This document shows, piece by piece, positions 55,523 to 64,000 of a stretch of DNA of 64,000 nucleotides (position 1 is its first letter; every line of letters begins with the position of its first letter). The DNA is from Saprospirales bacterium. Its GTDB lineage: Bacteria; Bacteroidota; Bacteroidia; Chitinophagales; JADIYW01. The stretch spans positions 1 through 64,000 of the forward strand of contig JADJSS010000045.1 of NCBI GenBank assembly GCA_016711605.1, given 5' to 3'. The notes beneath the pieces are model-generated. The model searched no databases and was not told the DNA's origin. It was given only the letters and a program-made list of their open reading frames with translations. A program made the position numbers and the translations under genes.

Positions 55523-56789
55523 AGATAGTTTTTTCTCTTCCAACTTTATGACCAGCCATTGCATAATATAGAATGTATAAATACGCTGGAATCATCATTA
55601 AATATGCTGTTTGTGGATTGCCAATTAATGTTGAAATTTTACCATATAATGGTGGCAAGATCGCACCACCAACAATTCCCATAATTAATAATGCAGATCC
55701 GATTTTAGTAAATTTACCTAAACCATCAATTGCCAATGGCCAAATTGCTGGCCACATCACTGCGTTTGAAAAACCTAATAACATAAAACAAATTACTGCA
55801 ACTTTGCCTTTAGTAAAGACAGCAGCAATCACTAAAATCATGCATAAAATTGTTAAACCAAACATGGCTTTTTGTTGCGAAATATATTTTGGTATAAAAA
55901 CAATATTAAATACATATCCAGCCAAAAGCGAATAGCCAGTATAGGTAGCAAAGTTTTTCGCAACATCTAAAGGATACCCTAAATGTTCACCAAAGCCAGC
56001 AAAAGTGTCATAACTGATCACTTCAACACCGACATAAAAAAAGATGGCTAATGCACCTAACAATAAATGTGGAAATTGAAAGATACTTGTTTTTGTTTTT
56101 GATAATTCTGAATCAGCATTTGTTTCTTCTTCTTTTACTTCAGGCATATTTACAAAGTAAATAGCAATAGCTAAAACTGCCAATGCAATGGCTAAAAAAG
56201 TATAAGGTTTTATAACACGTGCTGCTAAATTATTTAATTCGATTGCTTTATCAGCTGCGTTTAATGTCAGCAATTTTGCTTTAATTCCATCAGCATCTTT
56301 CAGTGCAATTGAACCTAACACATAAATAGCGCAAATACCAGCAATTTTATTACAAATTCCCATAATGGAAATACGTTGTGCAGCACTTTCAATGGGTCCT
56401 AAAACGGTTACAAATGGATTGGCTGCGGTTTGTAATAATGCCAAACCTGTTCCTATTATAAATAATCCTAATAAAAATAAATTGTAAGTTCTGGTTTGAG
56501 CTGCAGGAATAAATAACAATGCACCAATCGCCATCACCAATAAACCTAACGACATACCATTTTTAAAGCCAGTTTTTTTAAGAATGATAGAAGATGGAAT
56601 TGCCATAATAAAGTACGCAGCAAAAAATGCAGAAGCTACATAATACGATTGTGTACTGGTGAGTTCACAGGCAATTTTTAAATACGGAATGAGTGTGCCA
56701 TTTGCCCAAGTTATAAAACCAAATATGAAAAACAAAACGCCAATAATGGTGATTTGATAATTTACCGAAACTTTTTTGTCTTCTGTCAT
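55521..56789 (-). CDS. Sugar MFS transporter (FucP/GluP-like)
   Basis: A 422-residue membrane protein with about 12 predicted helices. The opening ITIIGVLFFIFGFITWANGT and LIPYLKIACELT, followed by NPFVTVLGP, fits the fucose/galactose/glucose:H+ symporter branch of the major facilitator superfamily. It would import hexoses across the inner membrane. No sugar enzyme gene is next to it, so the substrate cannot be inferred. It lies 86 bp upstream of pyrC on the same strand, separated by dispersed repeats. Confidence 0.88.
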   Translation of the reverse strand: MTEDKKVSVNYQITIIGVLFFIFGFITWANGTLIPYLKIACELTSTQSYYVASAFFAAYFIMAIPSSIILKKTGFKNGMSLGLLVMAIGALLFIPAAQTRTYNLFLLGLFIIGTGLALLQTAANPFVTVLGPIESAAQRISIMGICNKIAGICAIYVLGSIALKDADGIKAKLLTLNAADKAIELNNLAARVIKPYTFLAIALAVLAIAIYFVNMPEVKEEETNADSELSKTKTSIFQFPHLLLGALAIFFYVGVEVISYDTFAGFGEHLGYPLDVAKNFATYTGYSLLAGYVFNIVFIPKYISQQKAMFGLTILCMILVIAAVFTKGKVAVICFMLLGFSNAVMWPAIWPLAIDGLGKFTKIGSALLIMGIVGGAILPPLYGKISTLIGNPQTAYLMMIPAYLYILYYAMAGHKVGREKTI

Positions 56790-56950
56790 ATAGTTATTTT
56801 TAGTGATGTTTAATCAAAAATACAAAACACAATTACAAGTTGTAGCTAAAGTTATCAAGAATTGGTTTGTAAACTTGATGCTTTAAATGTTTGGTTTTAA
56901 CTGCATTTCCTTATATTTACCCTTTGTTTTTAACGCACTATTTTATTTTT

Positions 56951-58666
56951 ATGATGAAGAAACATCTTATTACTTTTAGCATTTTATTGGTCACTTTTTT
57001 CGCTTCGGCACAAGGAACCTATATTCCAATTGGTTCTGAAACGAATAATTATTTGCAACGTTTGGAAATTAAAACAGGTTTGGTCAATCAATTTCATACA
57101 TCAAATAAACCTTACGACCGAAAAATGGCCATCGATTATATCAATGGAATTGATTCGCTAAGCGACATGGATTCAGATGATTTAACAGAAATGGACAAAA
57201 AAAATATCAGCTACATTTATAAAGATAATTTTGAGTTTGATGATGAACATACGGAGTTACCAGAAAATCCAAAGTTGAAATTTCTATTTACACATCCAGC
57301 GCATTTGTTAAGTGTCAAAATACCACATTTTGCAGTGTCTGTAGATCCAGCCATTCAAATTAGATTAGGTGGTTCTTTAGTTAATGAAAAAAATAGTAAA
57401 TTTAAATATTTAACCTCTAAAGGTTTTGAAGTACGTGGACAAGTAGATGATATTTTTGGTTTTTATGCGTTGTTTTTGTCTGAGCAAGGAACGTTTCCAA
57501 ATTATGTAGATGATTATACACGTACTTCCAGAACACCACCAGGTGCAGGTTATTGGAAAGATTATAAAAAAGGTGGTTATGATTATTTCTTAGCGAAAGG
57601 TTATGTGACAATCACACCATCCAAACATTTTCATGTGCAGTTTGGCTACGATAATAATTTTATTGGTGATGGAATTCGTTCCATGTTTTTGTCTGATTTT
57701 GGAGCCAATTATTTATTCTTAAAATTGAATACGAATGTTTGGAAAATTAATTACCAAAATATTTTTGCTGAATTAACTAAGTTCTATCCACATGCTGCAG
57801 ATGGTTTGTTGACTAAGAAATATATGGCTGCACATCATTTAAGTATAAATATTACAAAAAATGTAAATATTGGTGTTTTTGAAAGTGTAATGTTTAGACG
57901 TGAAAATACTTTTGAGTTGCAGTACTTAAATCCTATTATTTTTTACCGTTCTATAGAGCAAGCACTAGGTTCACCAGATAATGCATTATTAGGTTTTGAT
58001 TTCAAAATTAATATACCAAAACATGTACAAATTTACGGACAGTTTTTATTAGATGAATTTAATTTTAGTAAAGAATTCAAAGCACCACCAGGAAAAGGAA
58101 AGTTGTATGGAATTACACATCCTAACCGTTGGTGGGGCAACAAATTCGGTGCGCAATTAGGTATCAAATATATAGATGCGTTTGGTATTGATCATTTAGA
58201 TTTGCAATTAGAAGGCAATGTTGCACGACCTTATACATACTCGCATTATGATACCGTTTCTTCATGGACGCATTATAATCAGCCGTTGGCGCATCCATTA
58301 GGTGCTAATTTTACAGAATTAATTTTTCAGGCAAAATATCAGCCAATCCAAAAATTATTTTTATCAACTCGATTTATATATGCAAAAAAAGGTGAAGATG
58401 ATAGTTTAAATTATGGCGGAAATCCATTAAAAGATTATGATTTAGGCAAGGCAAGTGAGTTTGGAAACCGCATCGGCCAAGGCGTTACTTCTCGTACTTT
58501 TTACTTAGATTTTGTGGCAACTTATGAGCCATGGCACAATATTTTCGTTGATTTTACTTACACTTACAGAAAGAAAAAGAGCGAAGATGTAGTACGAAAT
58601 ATGCAAACACATTTTGTAAATCTAAATTTACGTTGGAGCATTCCATATCGTAGATATGATTTTTAA
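56951..58666 (+). CDS. RemB-like/capsule assembly Wzi family outer membrane protein
   Basis: The frame opens at 56891, but ATG 56951 gives the signal peptide MMKKHLITFSILLVTFFASA (then Q), so I start there (571 residues). The protein is rich in aromatic strand motifs (GYDNNFIGDGIRSMFLSDFG, GAQLGIKYIDAFG, LRWSIPYRRYDF), as expected for a large outer membrane beta-barrel. LAHPLGANFTELIFQAKYQP resembles the Flavobacterium gliding protein RemB and Wzi-type barrels. RemB is a cell-surface protein with roles in gliding and polysaccharide interaction. No capsule genes lie nearby; its link to the gldJ-porUV block is inference. Confidence 0.7.
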   Translation: MMKKHLITFSILLVTFFASAQGTYIPIGSETNNYLQRLEIKTGLVNQFHTSNKPYDRKMAIDYINGIDSLSDMDSDDLTEMDKKNISYIYKDNFEFDDEHTELPENPKLKFLFTHPAHLLSVKIPHFAVSVDPAIQIRLGGSLVNEKNSKFKYLTSKGFEVRGQVDDIFGFYALFLSEQGTFPNYVDDYTRTSRTPPGAGYWKDYKKGGYDYFLAKGYVTITPSKHFHVQFGYDNNFIGDGIRSMFLSDFGANYLFLKLNTNVWKINYQNIFAELTKFYPHAADGLLTKKYMAAHHLSINITKNVNIGVFESVMFRRENTFELQYLNPIIFYRSIEQALGSPDNALLGFDFKINIPKHVQIYGQFLLDEFNFSKEFKAPPGKGKLYGITHPNRWWGNKFGAQLGIKYIDAFGIDHLDLQLEGNVARPYTYSHYDTVSSWTHYNQPLAHPLGANFTELIFQAKYQPIQKLFLSTRFIYAKKGEDDSLNYGGNPLKDYDLGKASEFGNRIGQGVTSRTFYLDFVATYEPWHNIFVDFTYTYRKKKSEDVVRNMQTHFVNLNLRWSIPYRRYDF

Positions 58667-58703
58667 AAGCTAATAAATTGTTGAGAAAATTGTGTTTGAT
58701 GAA

Positions 58704-59855
58704 TTACTTTTCAAAACCAAATTCATCGAAAATGAATTCTAATTCTTTGTAGATATGTTCTTTATCAAAGCCATATTCTTCTAATGAATAGGTATGCTTA
58801 CTTGAATAATTTCTGGATTTATTCGTTTCTGTTTCTAATACTTTTAAAAATTCAGGTGTCATGGTTAATTTCAACTGGTCGTAAATTTTTATCACTGTTT
58901 CTTTTGGTTGTGCAATTAAATCAGTGTAAGATATAGTAATAAAATTTTCTTTTTTAAATTTAGATTTTTCTTCGTTGAAGTATTTGTAATAAGAAATACC
59001 GAGCTCGCCCCATTCTCTGTATTCTTCCGAAACTTTTGGTACGTTTGGAAATAAAGTTGACCAAGATTCTGCAAACATAGATGTAAAAGATGGAATTGCT
59101 TGATATGGATTTCTAATTAAAAAAATAATTTTTACATCAGGAAATATATCATGTAATAATTCTAACCTACCAGAACTCATGACTGATTTACCTAAAAATA
59201 GTCTATCATTGCCAAGTGCGTACATCCAACGTTGAGCGGTAGCTTTGTAAAATTTCTTTATATCTACTCTTGTGTGTTCGTCTAAGTTGTCTGGAATATA
59301 TAATTCACGGAATTCTTTTAATTGTGGTGTTGCTAAGCCAACTGATGCTGATATGCCAGATACAAAATGTAAACCTTCATCTTCTTCTGATTTATTAAAA
59401 CCTGTTTCATGTATGTCTTCCCAAGCTTCAAAGAAATTCTCGTTTATCCAATCCATCAGTTTATGTAATGGTTTCCCAATTTTATTATCTATAGATGCAA
59501 ATACTTGGATAATTCTAAACAATGTTATGGATGGCCAAATTGTTTGGTACATTAATGTTGAAACATATTTTTCTTCATCTAAACACATCAATCGATGTAA
59601 AAACGTTGTGCCACTTCTAGGATTACTAATAATAAAAATTGGTTGTTTGATTTCTATATGCCTATAATTTGGAAATAATATTTCATCTATTAAACGTGAA
59701 ATAATATTTGTAAACATTACAATACTCAGCACTAAGAAATAAGAAATGCCTAAAAAAAAATTACGAATACTAAAATTTTTTATACAGTGTAAATACACTA
59801 CACGTGAATGTGTTTTTAGTCGAACATAAAATAAAGGTGCGCCAATAATATTCAT
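58704..59855 (-). CDS. Sulfotransferase family protein
   Basis: A 383-residue protein. The PAPS-binding 5'-phosphosulfate loop is IISNPRSGTTFLHRL near residue 78, and the 3'-phosphate motif is IIFLIRNPYQAIPSF followed by SYTDLIAQPKETV. A hydrophobic N-terminal segment (residues about 28-50) suggests membrane attachment. The fold matches sulfotransferase-3-type proteins, which transfer sulfate to sugars, lipids or proteins. The acceptor is unknown. No PAPS-making genes are in the window. Confidence 0.88.
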   Translation of the reverse strand: MNIIGAPLFYVRLKTHSRVVYLHCIKNFSIRNFFLGISYFLVLSIVMFTNIISRLIDEILFPNYRHIEIKQPIFIISNPRSGTTFLHRLMCLDEEKYVSTLMYQTIWPSITLFRIIQVFASIDNKIGKPLHKLMDWINENFFEAWEDIHETGFNKSEEDEGLHFVSGISASVGLATPQLKEFRELYIPDNLDEHTRVDIKKFYKATAQRWMYALGNDRLFLGKSVMSSGRLELLHDIFPDVKIIFLIRNPYQAIPSFTSMFAESWSTLFPNVPKVSEEYREWGELGISYYKYFNEEKSKFKKENFITISYTDLIAQPKETVIKIYDQLKLTMTPEFLKVLETETNKSRNYSSKHTYSLEEYGFDKEHIYKELEFIFDEFGFEK

Positions 59856-59929
59856 TCTTAATTTTGCAAGAGTGCAAAAGTAACATATTTCATCAAAATT
59901 TGTAGAAAGTAGGCTATAATTTGAAAATT

Positions 59930-60307
59930 CTAATGTATTGTGCAGAATTGTTCACCCAAAATGAAACCTTTGTCATCTATAATTGAAATTATATATTCAC
60001 CTGGTTCTTCAATCTTTGAATAAGCATAAGCAACTTTATCGCCTTTTTTAACTTTAAATTCTTTATTCACTAATCTTGCAAAAAAATATTCTTCAACTTT
60101 TTTTGCGATACTAAGTCTGTAAACAGCATTCACTAAATATTTGTTATCATGATTGTACACAATACATATATTATCTTTGTTGGCTTGCCATTCGATAGTT
60201 GAATTTTTTAATGTTGTATTTGCAGTATAAGATTTACAAAGAAAAACTTCGCCAGCAAATAGGTTAGTAAAGAATATGCTGAATAGCATAAGTAATAGAG
60301 TTCTCAT
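59930..60307 (-). CDS. Small secreted protein of unknown function
   Basis: I choose ATG 60307 (125 residues) because it gives the signal peptide MRTLLLMLFSIFFTNLFAG; the frame opens 11 codons earlier. The mature part contains VFLCKSYTANTTLKNSTIEW and ends GEYIISIIDDKGFILGEQFC, an immunoglobulin-like beta-strand pattern with two cysteines that could pair. I recognise no family. It lies between the sulfotransferase and mtgA on the same strand; co-transcription is uncertain. Confidence 0.65.
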   Translation of the reverse strand: MRTLLLMLFSIFFTNLFAGEVFLCKSYTANTTLKNSTIEWQANKDNICIVYNHDNKYLVNAVYRLSIAKKVEEYFFARLVNKEFKVKKGDKVAYAYSKIEEPGEYIISIIDDKGFILGEQFCTIH

Positions 60308-60456
60308 AAAATGTTTCTTTTTAGGGTTAGGGTTGCACAATATTAAACCTAATAAATGAATTTGTCAATAGTTGATTTTAAAAACAGAATTTTTATTGAA
60401 TAAATGTAATTTCTATCCAGCAGAATAATGTAAAAAAATTAAATGAAATTGGTTTT

Positions 60457-61167
60457 TCATAACTCAACTGTGCCACGTAAATGACTCATTTGCCTTAAGA
60501 TGGAATTCTTACGTTTTGTAATATATGACGATGGTTTTCCAGCATTCCATTTTCTAGGATTTGGCAATACTGCAGCAATAGTTGCAGCTTCTGCAGCTGT
60601 TAAATTTTTTGCATCTTTTTTAAAATAAATTTTAGAAGCAGCTTGAGCACCATAAATTCCATTTCCCATTTCAATCACATTTAAATAAACTTCCATGATG
60701 CGCTTTTTGCTCCAAAAAATTTCAATTAAAAATGTAAAATACACTTCTAATGCTTTTCTGATATAACTACGTTGCGGAAATAAAAATACATTTTTGGCAC
60801 ATTGCTGACTTATGGTGCTGCCACCTTTTATTGGTTTGCCTTTCTTTTTCAATTTTTCATTTAATTTTGCCACTTTTTCAATTGCCTCAAAATCAAAACC
60901 AAAATGTTCTGCAAATTTCTGATCTTCAGATGATATAACTGCTAACACTAAATTAGATGACATATCTTTCATAGGTATCCAATCCTTTTTTAAGATTGGA
61001 AATTCACCTGAAAAAACTTGTTCAGTACAACGAATCAACATCAATGGTGTGCATGGAACAGGAATAAAACGAAATAAAATAGTGGAAACAATACTCAAAA
61101 TAAAAAATCCGACAACTAATCGTTTTGTCCAAAGCCAGCAATTTTGTTTGATTTTTTTTATGTTCAT
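60457..61167 (-). CDS. mtgA: Monofunctional peptidoglycan glycosyltransferase MtgA
   Basis: A 236-residue family 51 glycosyltransferase with one N-terminal membrane segment (RLVVGFFILSIVSTILF). The catalytic motif ISSEDQKFAEHFGFDFEAIE holds the essential glutamate; KGGSTISQQCAKNVFLFP and KKRIMEVYLNVIEMGNGIYG follow. It makes glycan strands from lipid II outside the membrane and has no transpeptidase domain. The size fits MtgA. The divergent P450 gene starts 67 bp away. Confidence 0.95.
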   Translation of the reverse strand: MNIKKIKQNCWLWTKRLVVGFFILSIVSTILFRFIPVPCTPLMLIRCTEQVFSGEFPILKKDWIPMKDMSSNLVLAVISSEDQKFAEHFGFDFEAIEKVAKLNEKLKKKGKPIKGGSTISQQCAKNVFLFPQRSYIRKALEVYFTFLIEIFWSKKRIMEVYLNVIEMGNGIYGAQAASKIYFKKDAKNLTAAEAATIAAVLPNPRKWNAGKPSSYITKRKNSILRQMSHLRGTVEL

Positions 61168-61233
61168 TTAATCTTAAGATAAGCTCAAAAGTCATCAACT
61201 AACTGTAACTTTCCAAATAGAAATATCCACTTT

Positions 61234-62598
61234 ATGTTAACGACAAAAAAAATGAACCAATTACCACATCCAAATTCTTGGAGTTTATTGTTTGGTAATT
61301 TAACACAGTTGAGAAAAGAACGCATCCAGTTTTTTATTAATCAACAAAAAGAATTAGGTGATATTTTTCAAATTAAAGTGCCAACACGAAAAGTTATAGT
61401 TGTTTCAAATCCAGAATGGATAAAATATGTGTTGGTTGATAACAATAAAAATTTTACAAAAAGTTTTGCATACGATTCCATAAAAATATTTTTAGGCAAT
61501 GGATTGTTAACAAGCGAAGGCGAATATTGGAAACGTCAGCGTAGATTGGCACAACCAGCTTTTCATAAAGAAAAATTGGCACTCATGTTTAATAATATGG
61601 TAGAGCAATCGCAAAAATGTATAAACCATATAGATAGTTTTGCTGATACCGATCAATCAATTAATTTAAATAAAGAATTGTATAAACTTACGTTAGATAT
61701 AGTAAACAGTACTTTGTTTTATAATGAAGTAGATAATACTACTGATAGAATTTATCATCTGGTTTCTAAAGCAAGTGAAATTATTTCTAAGCGAATCGAC
61801 AGTCCATTTCAATTGCCAGATTGGGTTCCAACTTTAAATAATATCAATCAAAGAATCATTTTGAAAGAAATGGATGAACTCTTTTTTTCTATCATAGATA
61901 GAAGAAGACAAAAACAAGAATCGCATGAAGATTTATTATCGATGTTGATGGAAGCAAAAGATGAAGAAACTGGCGAAGGTATGAGCAACCAACAGCTACG
62001 CGATGAGATTTTAACCATTTTTGTTGCTGGACATGAAACTACACAAATAGCATTAAGTTGGACATTTTATTTGTTATCTACAAATCCAGAAAAATATAAA
62101 ATCGTATTAAAAGAGATTGATGAAACACTAAATGGTGAGTTACCAACTGCAATAAATATTCGTGGTTTGCATTATCTAAAACAAGTAATAGATGAATCTA
62201 TGCGCTGCTTTCCACCAGCTTGGATTATGGGTAGAAAAACGATAGAAAAAGATGTAATTGACGGTTATGAAATTGAAGCTGATACCAATATTATTATGCC
62301 TATTTATGTGGTACATCACGATGAAAGAATTTGGGAAAAGCCATACGAATTTAAACCAGAACGTTTTGCCATGGATGAAGTAAAAGAGAAACATAAATAT
62401 TCCTATTTTCCATTTGGTGGTGGACCAAGATTATGCATCGGCAACAATTTTGCCATACAGGAAATGCAAGTTTGTTTGGCTATGTTATTGCAAAAATATA
62501 AAATTGAAATCGATGAAAATTTTGTTCCGGAACTCGATCCGTTAGTTACACTTCGACCAAAAAATACCATGTTTGCAAAACTGTGGAAAAGGAATTAA
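61234..62598 (+). CDS. Cytochrome P450
   Basis: A 454-residue P450. The I-helix oxygen motif is FVAGHETTQIALSW, the ExxR pair lies in IDESMRCFPP, and the heme cysteine loop is FPFGGGPRLCIGNNF. There is no reductase domain and no membrane anchor, so it needs a separate ferredoxin or flavodoxin system, none of which is visible nearby. Sequence style resembles fatty-acid-type or CYP4/CYP110-like bacterial P450s, but the substrate is unknown. The start at 61234 may be replaced by ATG 61252 (MNQLPH). Confidence 0.94.
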   Translation: MLTTKKMNQLPHPNSWSLLFGNLTQLRKERIQFFINQQKELGDIFQIKVPTRKVIVVSNPEWIKYVLVDNNKNFTKSFAYDSIKIFLGNGLLTSEGEYWKRQRRLAQPAFHKEKLALMFNNMVEQSQKCINHIDSFADTDQSINLNKELYKLTLDIVNSTLFYNEVDNTTDRIYHLVSKASEIISKRIDSPFQLPDWVPTLNNINQRIILKEMDELFFSIIDRRRQKQESHEDLLSMLMEAKDEETGEGMSNQQLRDEILTIFVAGHETTQIALSWTFYLLSTNPEKYKIVLKEIDETLNGELPTAINIRGLHYLKQVIDESMRCFPPAWIMGRKTIEKDVIDGYEIEADTNIIMPIYVVHHDERIWEKPYEFKPERFAMDEVKEKHKYSYFPFGGGPRLCIGNNFAIQEMQVCLAMLLQKYKIEIDENFVPELDPLVTLRPKNTMFAKLWKRN

Positions 62599-62658
62599 TT
62601 TGAAGGTTTGAAAATTTGTAAATTTGAAAAATTAAATCTCATCACTCACGACTAAACC

Positions 62659-63225
62659 ATGGCAGCAACCGAAACAATACGAATTCCACTTGGCTACAAA
62701 GCTCCTGATTTTATCCTTTTAGATACCATTTCCGATAAGCAACTTTCACTAAATGAATTGAAAGGCGAAAAAGCAACTGTTGTGATGTTTATTTGTAATC
62801 ATTGTCCGTACGTAAAACATGTAAATGCGCAATTGGTGAATTTGGCAAACGACTATATAAATAAAGGTGTTTCATTCATTGCAATCAGCTCAAATGATAT
62901 TGTAAACTATCCGCAAGATGCACCTGATTTGATGAAACAAACTGCAATTGAAGAAAAATATCCGTTTCCATATTTGTACGATGAAACACAAAAAATCGCC
63001 AAAGCATATCACGCAGCATGTACACCTGATTTTAGTATTTTTGATAAAGATTTGTTGTGTGTATATCGAGGACAATTAGATGATTCTCGACCAAAAATTG
63101 ATAGTATTTCTGATGGAAAAGATATTCGAATGGCATTGGATAATATTTTAAATGGAATTCCTGTTTCAGAAATACAAATTCCAAGTTTAGGTTGTAATAT
63201 TAAATGGAAGAAAGATATAAGTTAA
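62659..63225 (+). CDS. Thioredoxin-fold peroxiredoxin-like protein
   Basis: A 188-residue AhpC/TSA-like protein without signal peptide. GYKAPDFILLDTISDKQLSL and VVMFICNHCPYVKHV show a CxxC-type motif (CNHC) in the active-site position of redoxin proteins; ACTPDFSIFDKDLLCVYRGQLDD follows. Members of this family in Bacteroidota are annotated as thioredoxin-like; a role in thiol redox balance is likely, the exact partner unknown. It follows the P450 by 60 bp, but no functional link is evident. Confidence 0.85.
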   Translation: MAATETIRIPLGYKAPDFILLDTISDKQLSLNELKGEKATVVMFICNHCPYVKHVNAQLVNLANDYINKGVSFIAISSNDIVNYPQDAPDLMKQTAIEEKYPFPYLYDETQKIAKAYHAACTPDFSIFDKDLLCVYRGQLDDSRPKIDSISDGKDIRMALDNILNGIPVSEIQIPSLGCNIKWKKDIS

Positions 63226-63291
63226 TAGTTATTTGTTTTAAATTTTTGCGAAATAAACCATTTTACATTTAACTTTATAACAATAATCGCA

Positions 63292-64000
63292 ATGAGCATC
63301 TTCAAAAAAATAACCGAAAATCCAATCATTGAAAGTGCAAAAGCATTCCAGAATGCTACAAAAACGGTCAATAATTTAATTTCGTTGATGTCTGATAGTA
63401 ATGTTTCTAAATCTGTTAAAGAAATGATTGCAGGTTTGAGAACTGTTATTACAGAACGACCAAATATCACTTCAATCAATCACTATATCAACCATTTTTT
63501 ATTAAAAATAGATCCAGAAAATCAACCGATAGTAATCAAAGAATTGTTAGAAGTTTTTCATGAACGTTGGAAAAATGTAGATCGCAAAACAGCCGAAATT
63601 GCAAACCAACATTTTGATTTTGAAAACAAAACAATGTTGTTACATGGAAATGATATTCATATTCAATCTTTAATTGATTTATTGATTGTTAATAATAAGA
63701 AATTCAACATTATACAGTTAATATCTAAACAAGATAAAATAGGTAAGGAGCAAGCAGAAATTTTAGCTAATAAACATGTTTCTGTGAAAGTTATTGATGA
63801 TGCTGGTGTCGGAAAATTTCTAAAAGAAATTGACGTTATTTTACTTTCTAGTAATATTATTATGCACGATGTTTTTATTTCAAATGCTGGTGCACACGTG
63901 TTAGCTGCTGCTGCAAATTCCTACAATATTCCAGTGTTTGTGTTGAGCGATAGCCGAACTATTTTAAATAAAAAATTCTTTCCGCAAAGTGTAATTGATA
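63292..64000 (+). CDS. eIF2B alpha/beta/delta-like protein, cut by window edge
   Basis: ATG 63292 opens a frame that runs to the window end (236 residues so far). The opening MSIFKKITENPIIESAKAF, a helical N-terminal part, and then MLLHGNDIHIQSLIDLLI, NIIMHDVFISNAGAHVLAAA and IPVFVLSDSRTI match the Rossmann half of the initiation-factor-2B/ribose-1,5-bisphosphate isomerase-like family. Bacterial members act on sugar phosphates; the true role here is unknown. The spacing of 66 bp to the redoxin gene suggests it may be co-transcribed. Confidence 0.75.
   Translation, partial: MSIFKKITENPIIESAKAFQNATKTVNNLISLMSDSNVSKSVKEMIAGLRTVITERPNITSINHYINHFLLKIDPENQPIVIKELLEVFHERWKNVDRKTAEIANQHFDFENKTMLLHGNDIHIQSLIDLLIVNNKKFNIIQLISKQDKIGKEQAEILANKHVSVKVIDDAGVGKFLKEIDVILLSSNIIMHDVFISNAGAHVLAAAANSYNIPVFVLSDSRTILNKKFFPQSVID

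Noticed and set aside
55573..55935. Plus-strand 120-residue reading frame
   Set aside because: It is a shadow of the sugar transporter on the minus strand; it lacks a start context and its composition mirrors the membrane helices.
58704..62598. Sulfotransferase and P450 as parts of a biosynthetic gene cluster
   Set aside because: They are separated by mtgA and a small unknown gene, on opposite strands, with no synthase or scaffold enzyme nearby.

Overview
The window reads as chromosome of a low-GC, Gram-negative Bacteroidota, probably of the Flavobacteriia/Chitinophagia side. Four things point there: a type IX secretion (T9SS)/gliding block (gldJ, porU, porV, and a RemB-like protein), two secreted proteins with a C-terminal T9SS sorting domain, several exact matches to the Bacteroidota -7 promoter element TANNTTTG, and an arginine pathway built on a Bacteroides-type N-acyl-ornithine carbamoyltransferase. 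I saw no transposase, integrase, prophage or CRISPR array, and recognised no tRNA or rRNA.

Layout. 0-4 kb: end of a lipoprotein gene, an M3 peptidase, and a secreted esterase with T9SS tail. 4.1-8.4 kb: degraded or badly sequenced DNA, with two ruined reading frames and a TPR hybrid histidine kinase broken by frameshifts. 8.6-19.4 kb: rlpA, an esterase, a small secreted protein, then murF-gldJ / porU-porV. 19.5-31 kb: a PurF-like amidotransferase, a large helicase broken by frameshifts, an RRM protein, hydrolases, arginine deiminase, deoxynucleoside kinase and trpS. 31.2-38 kb: a two-gene secreted unit ending in a 2055-residue cysteine-rich protein with P-domain and T9SS tail. 38-41.9 kb: an odd A/T homopolymer block, a MEST-like hydrolase, a beta-CASP nuclease and two unknowns. 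41.9-50.9 kb: arginine biosynthesis in two halves (argB-argE and argC-argD-argF'), separated by a block of secreted proteins; a GxxExxY gene inside 30-bp inverted repeats sits exactly between argC and argD. 51-56.8 kb: a PLP trans-sulfuration enzyme, a caspase/legumain-like lipoprotein with unusual upstream repeats, pyrC and a sugar transporter. 57-64 kb: RemB-like outer membrane protein, sulfotransferase, mtgA, a cytochrome P450, a thioredoxin-fold protein and the start of an eIF2B-like gene.

How the genes connect. PorU and PorV form the attachment end of the T9SS that would process the esterase at 2.5 kb and the giant protein at 32 kb; GldJ belongs to the associated gliding machinery. Residue 90 of ArgF' is valine, which predicts an N-succinylated rather than N-acetylated arginine route. 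The most interesting parts are the GxxExxY element in the arg operon, the tandem 20-21-bp direct repeats in front of -7 boxes at 4.0 and 52.3-52.65 kb (with a promoter-terminator unit that has no gene), and small dispersed repeats, some read in frame inside conserved enzymes.

Caution. At ten places a broken gene is repaired by restoring one base to an A/T homopolymer. That pattern suggests consensus sequencing errors more than real pseudogenes, so the 4-8 kb, 21-25 kb, 38.1-38.4 kb and 43.8-44.0 kb stretches should be read with care.
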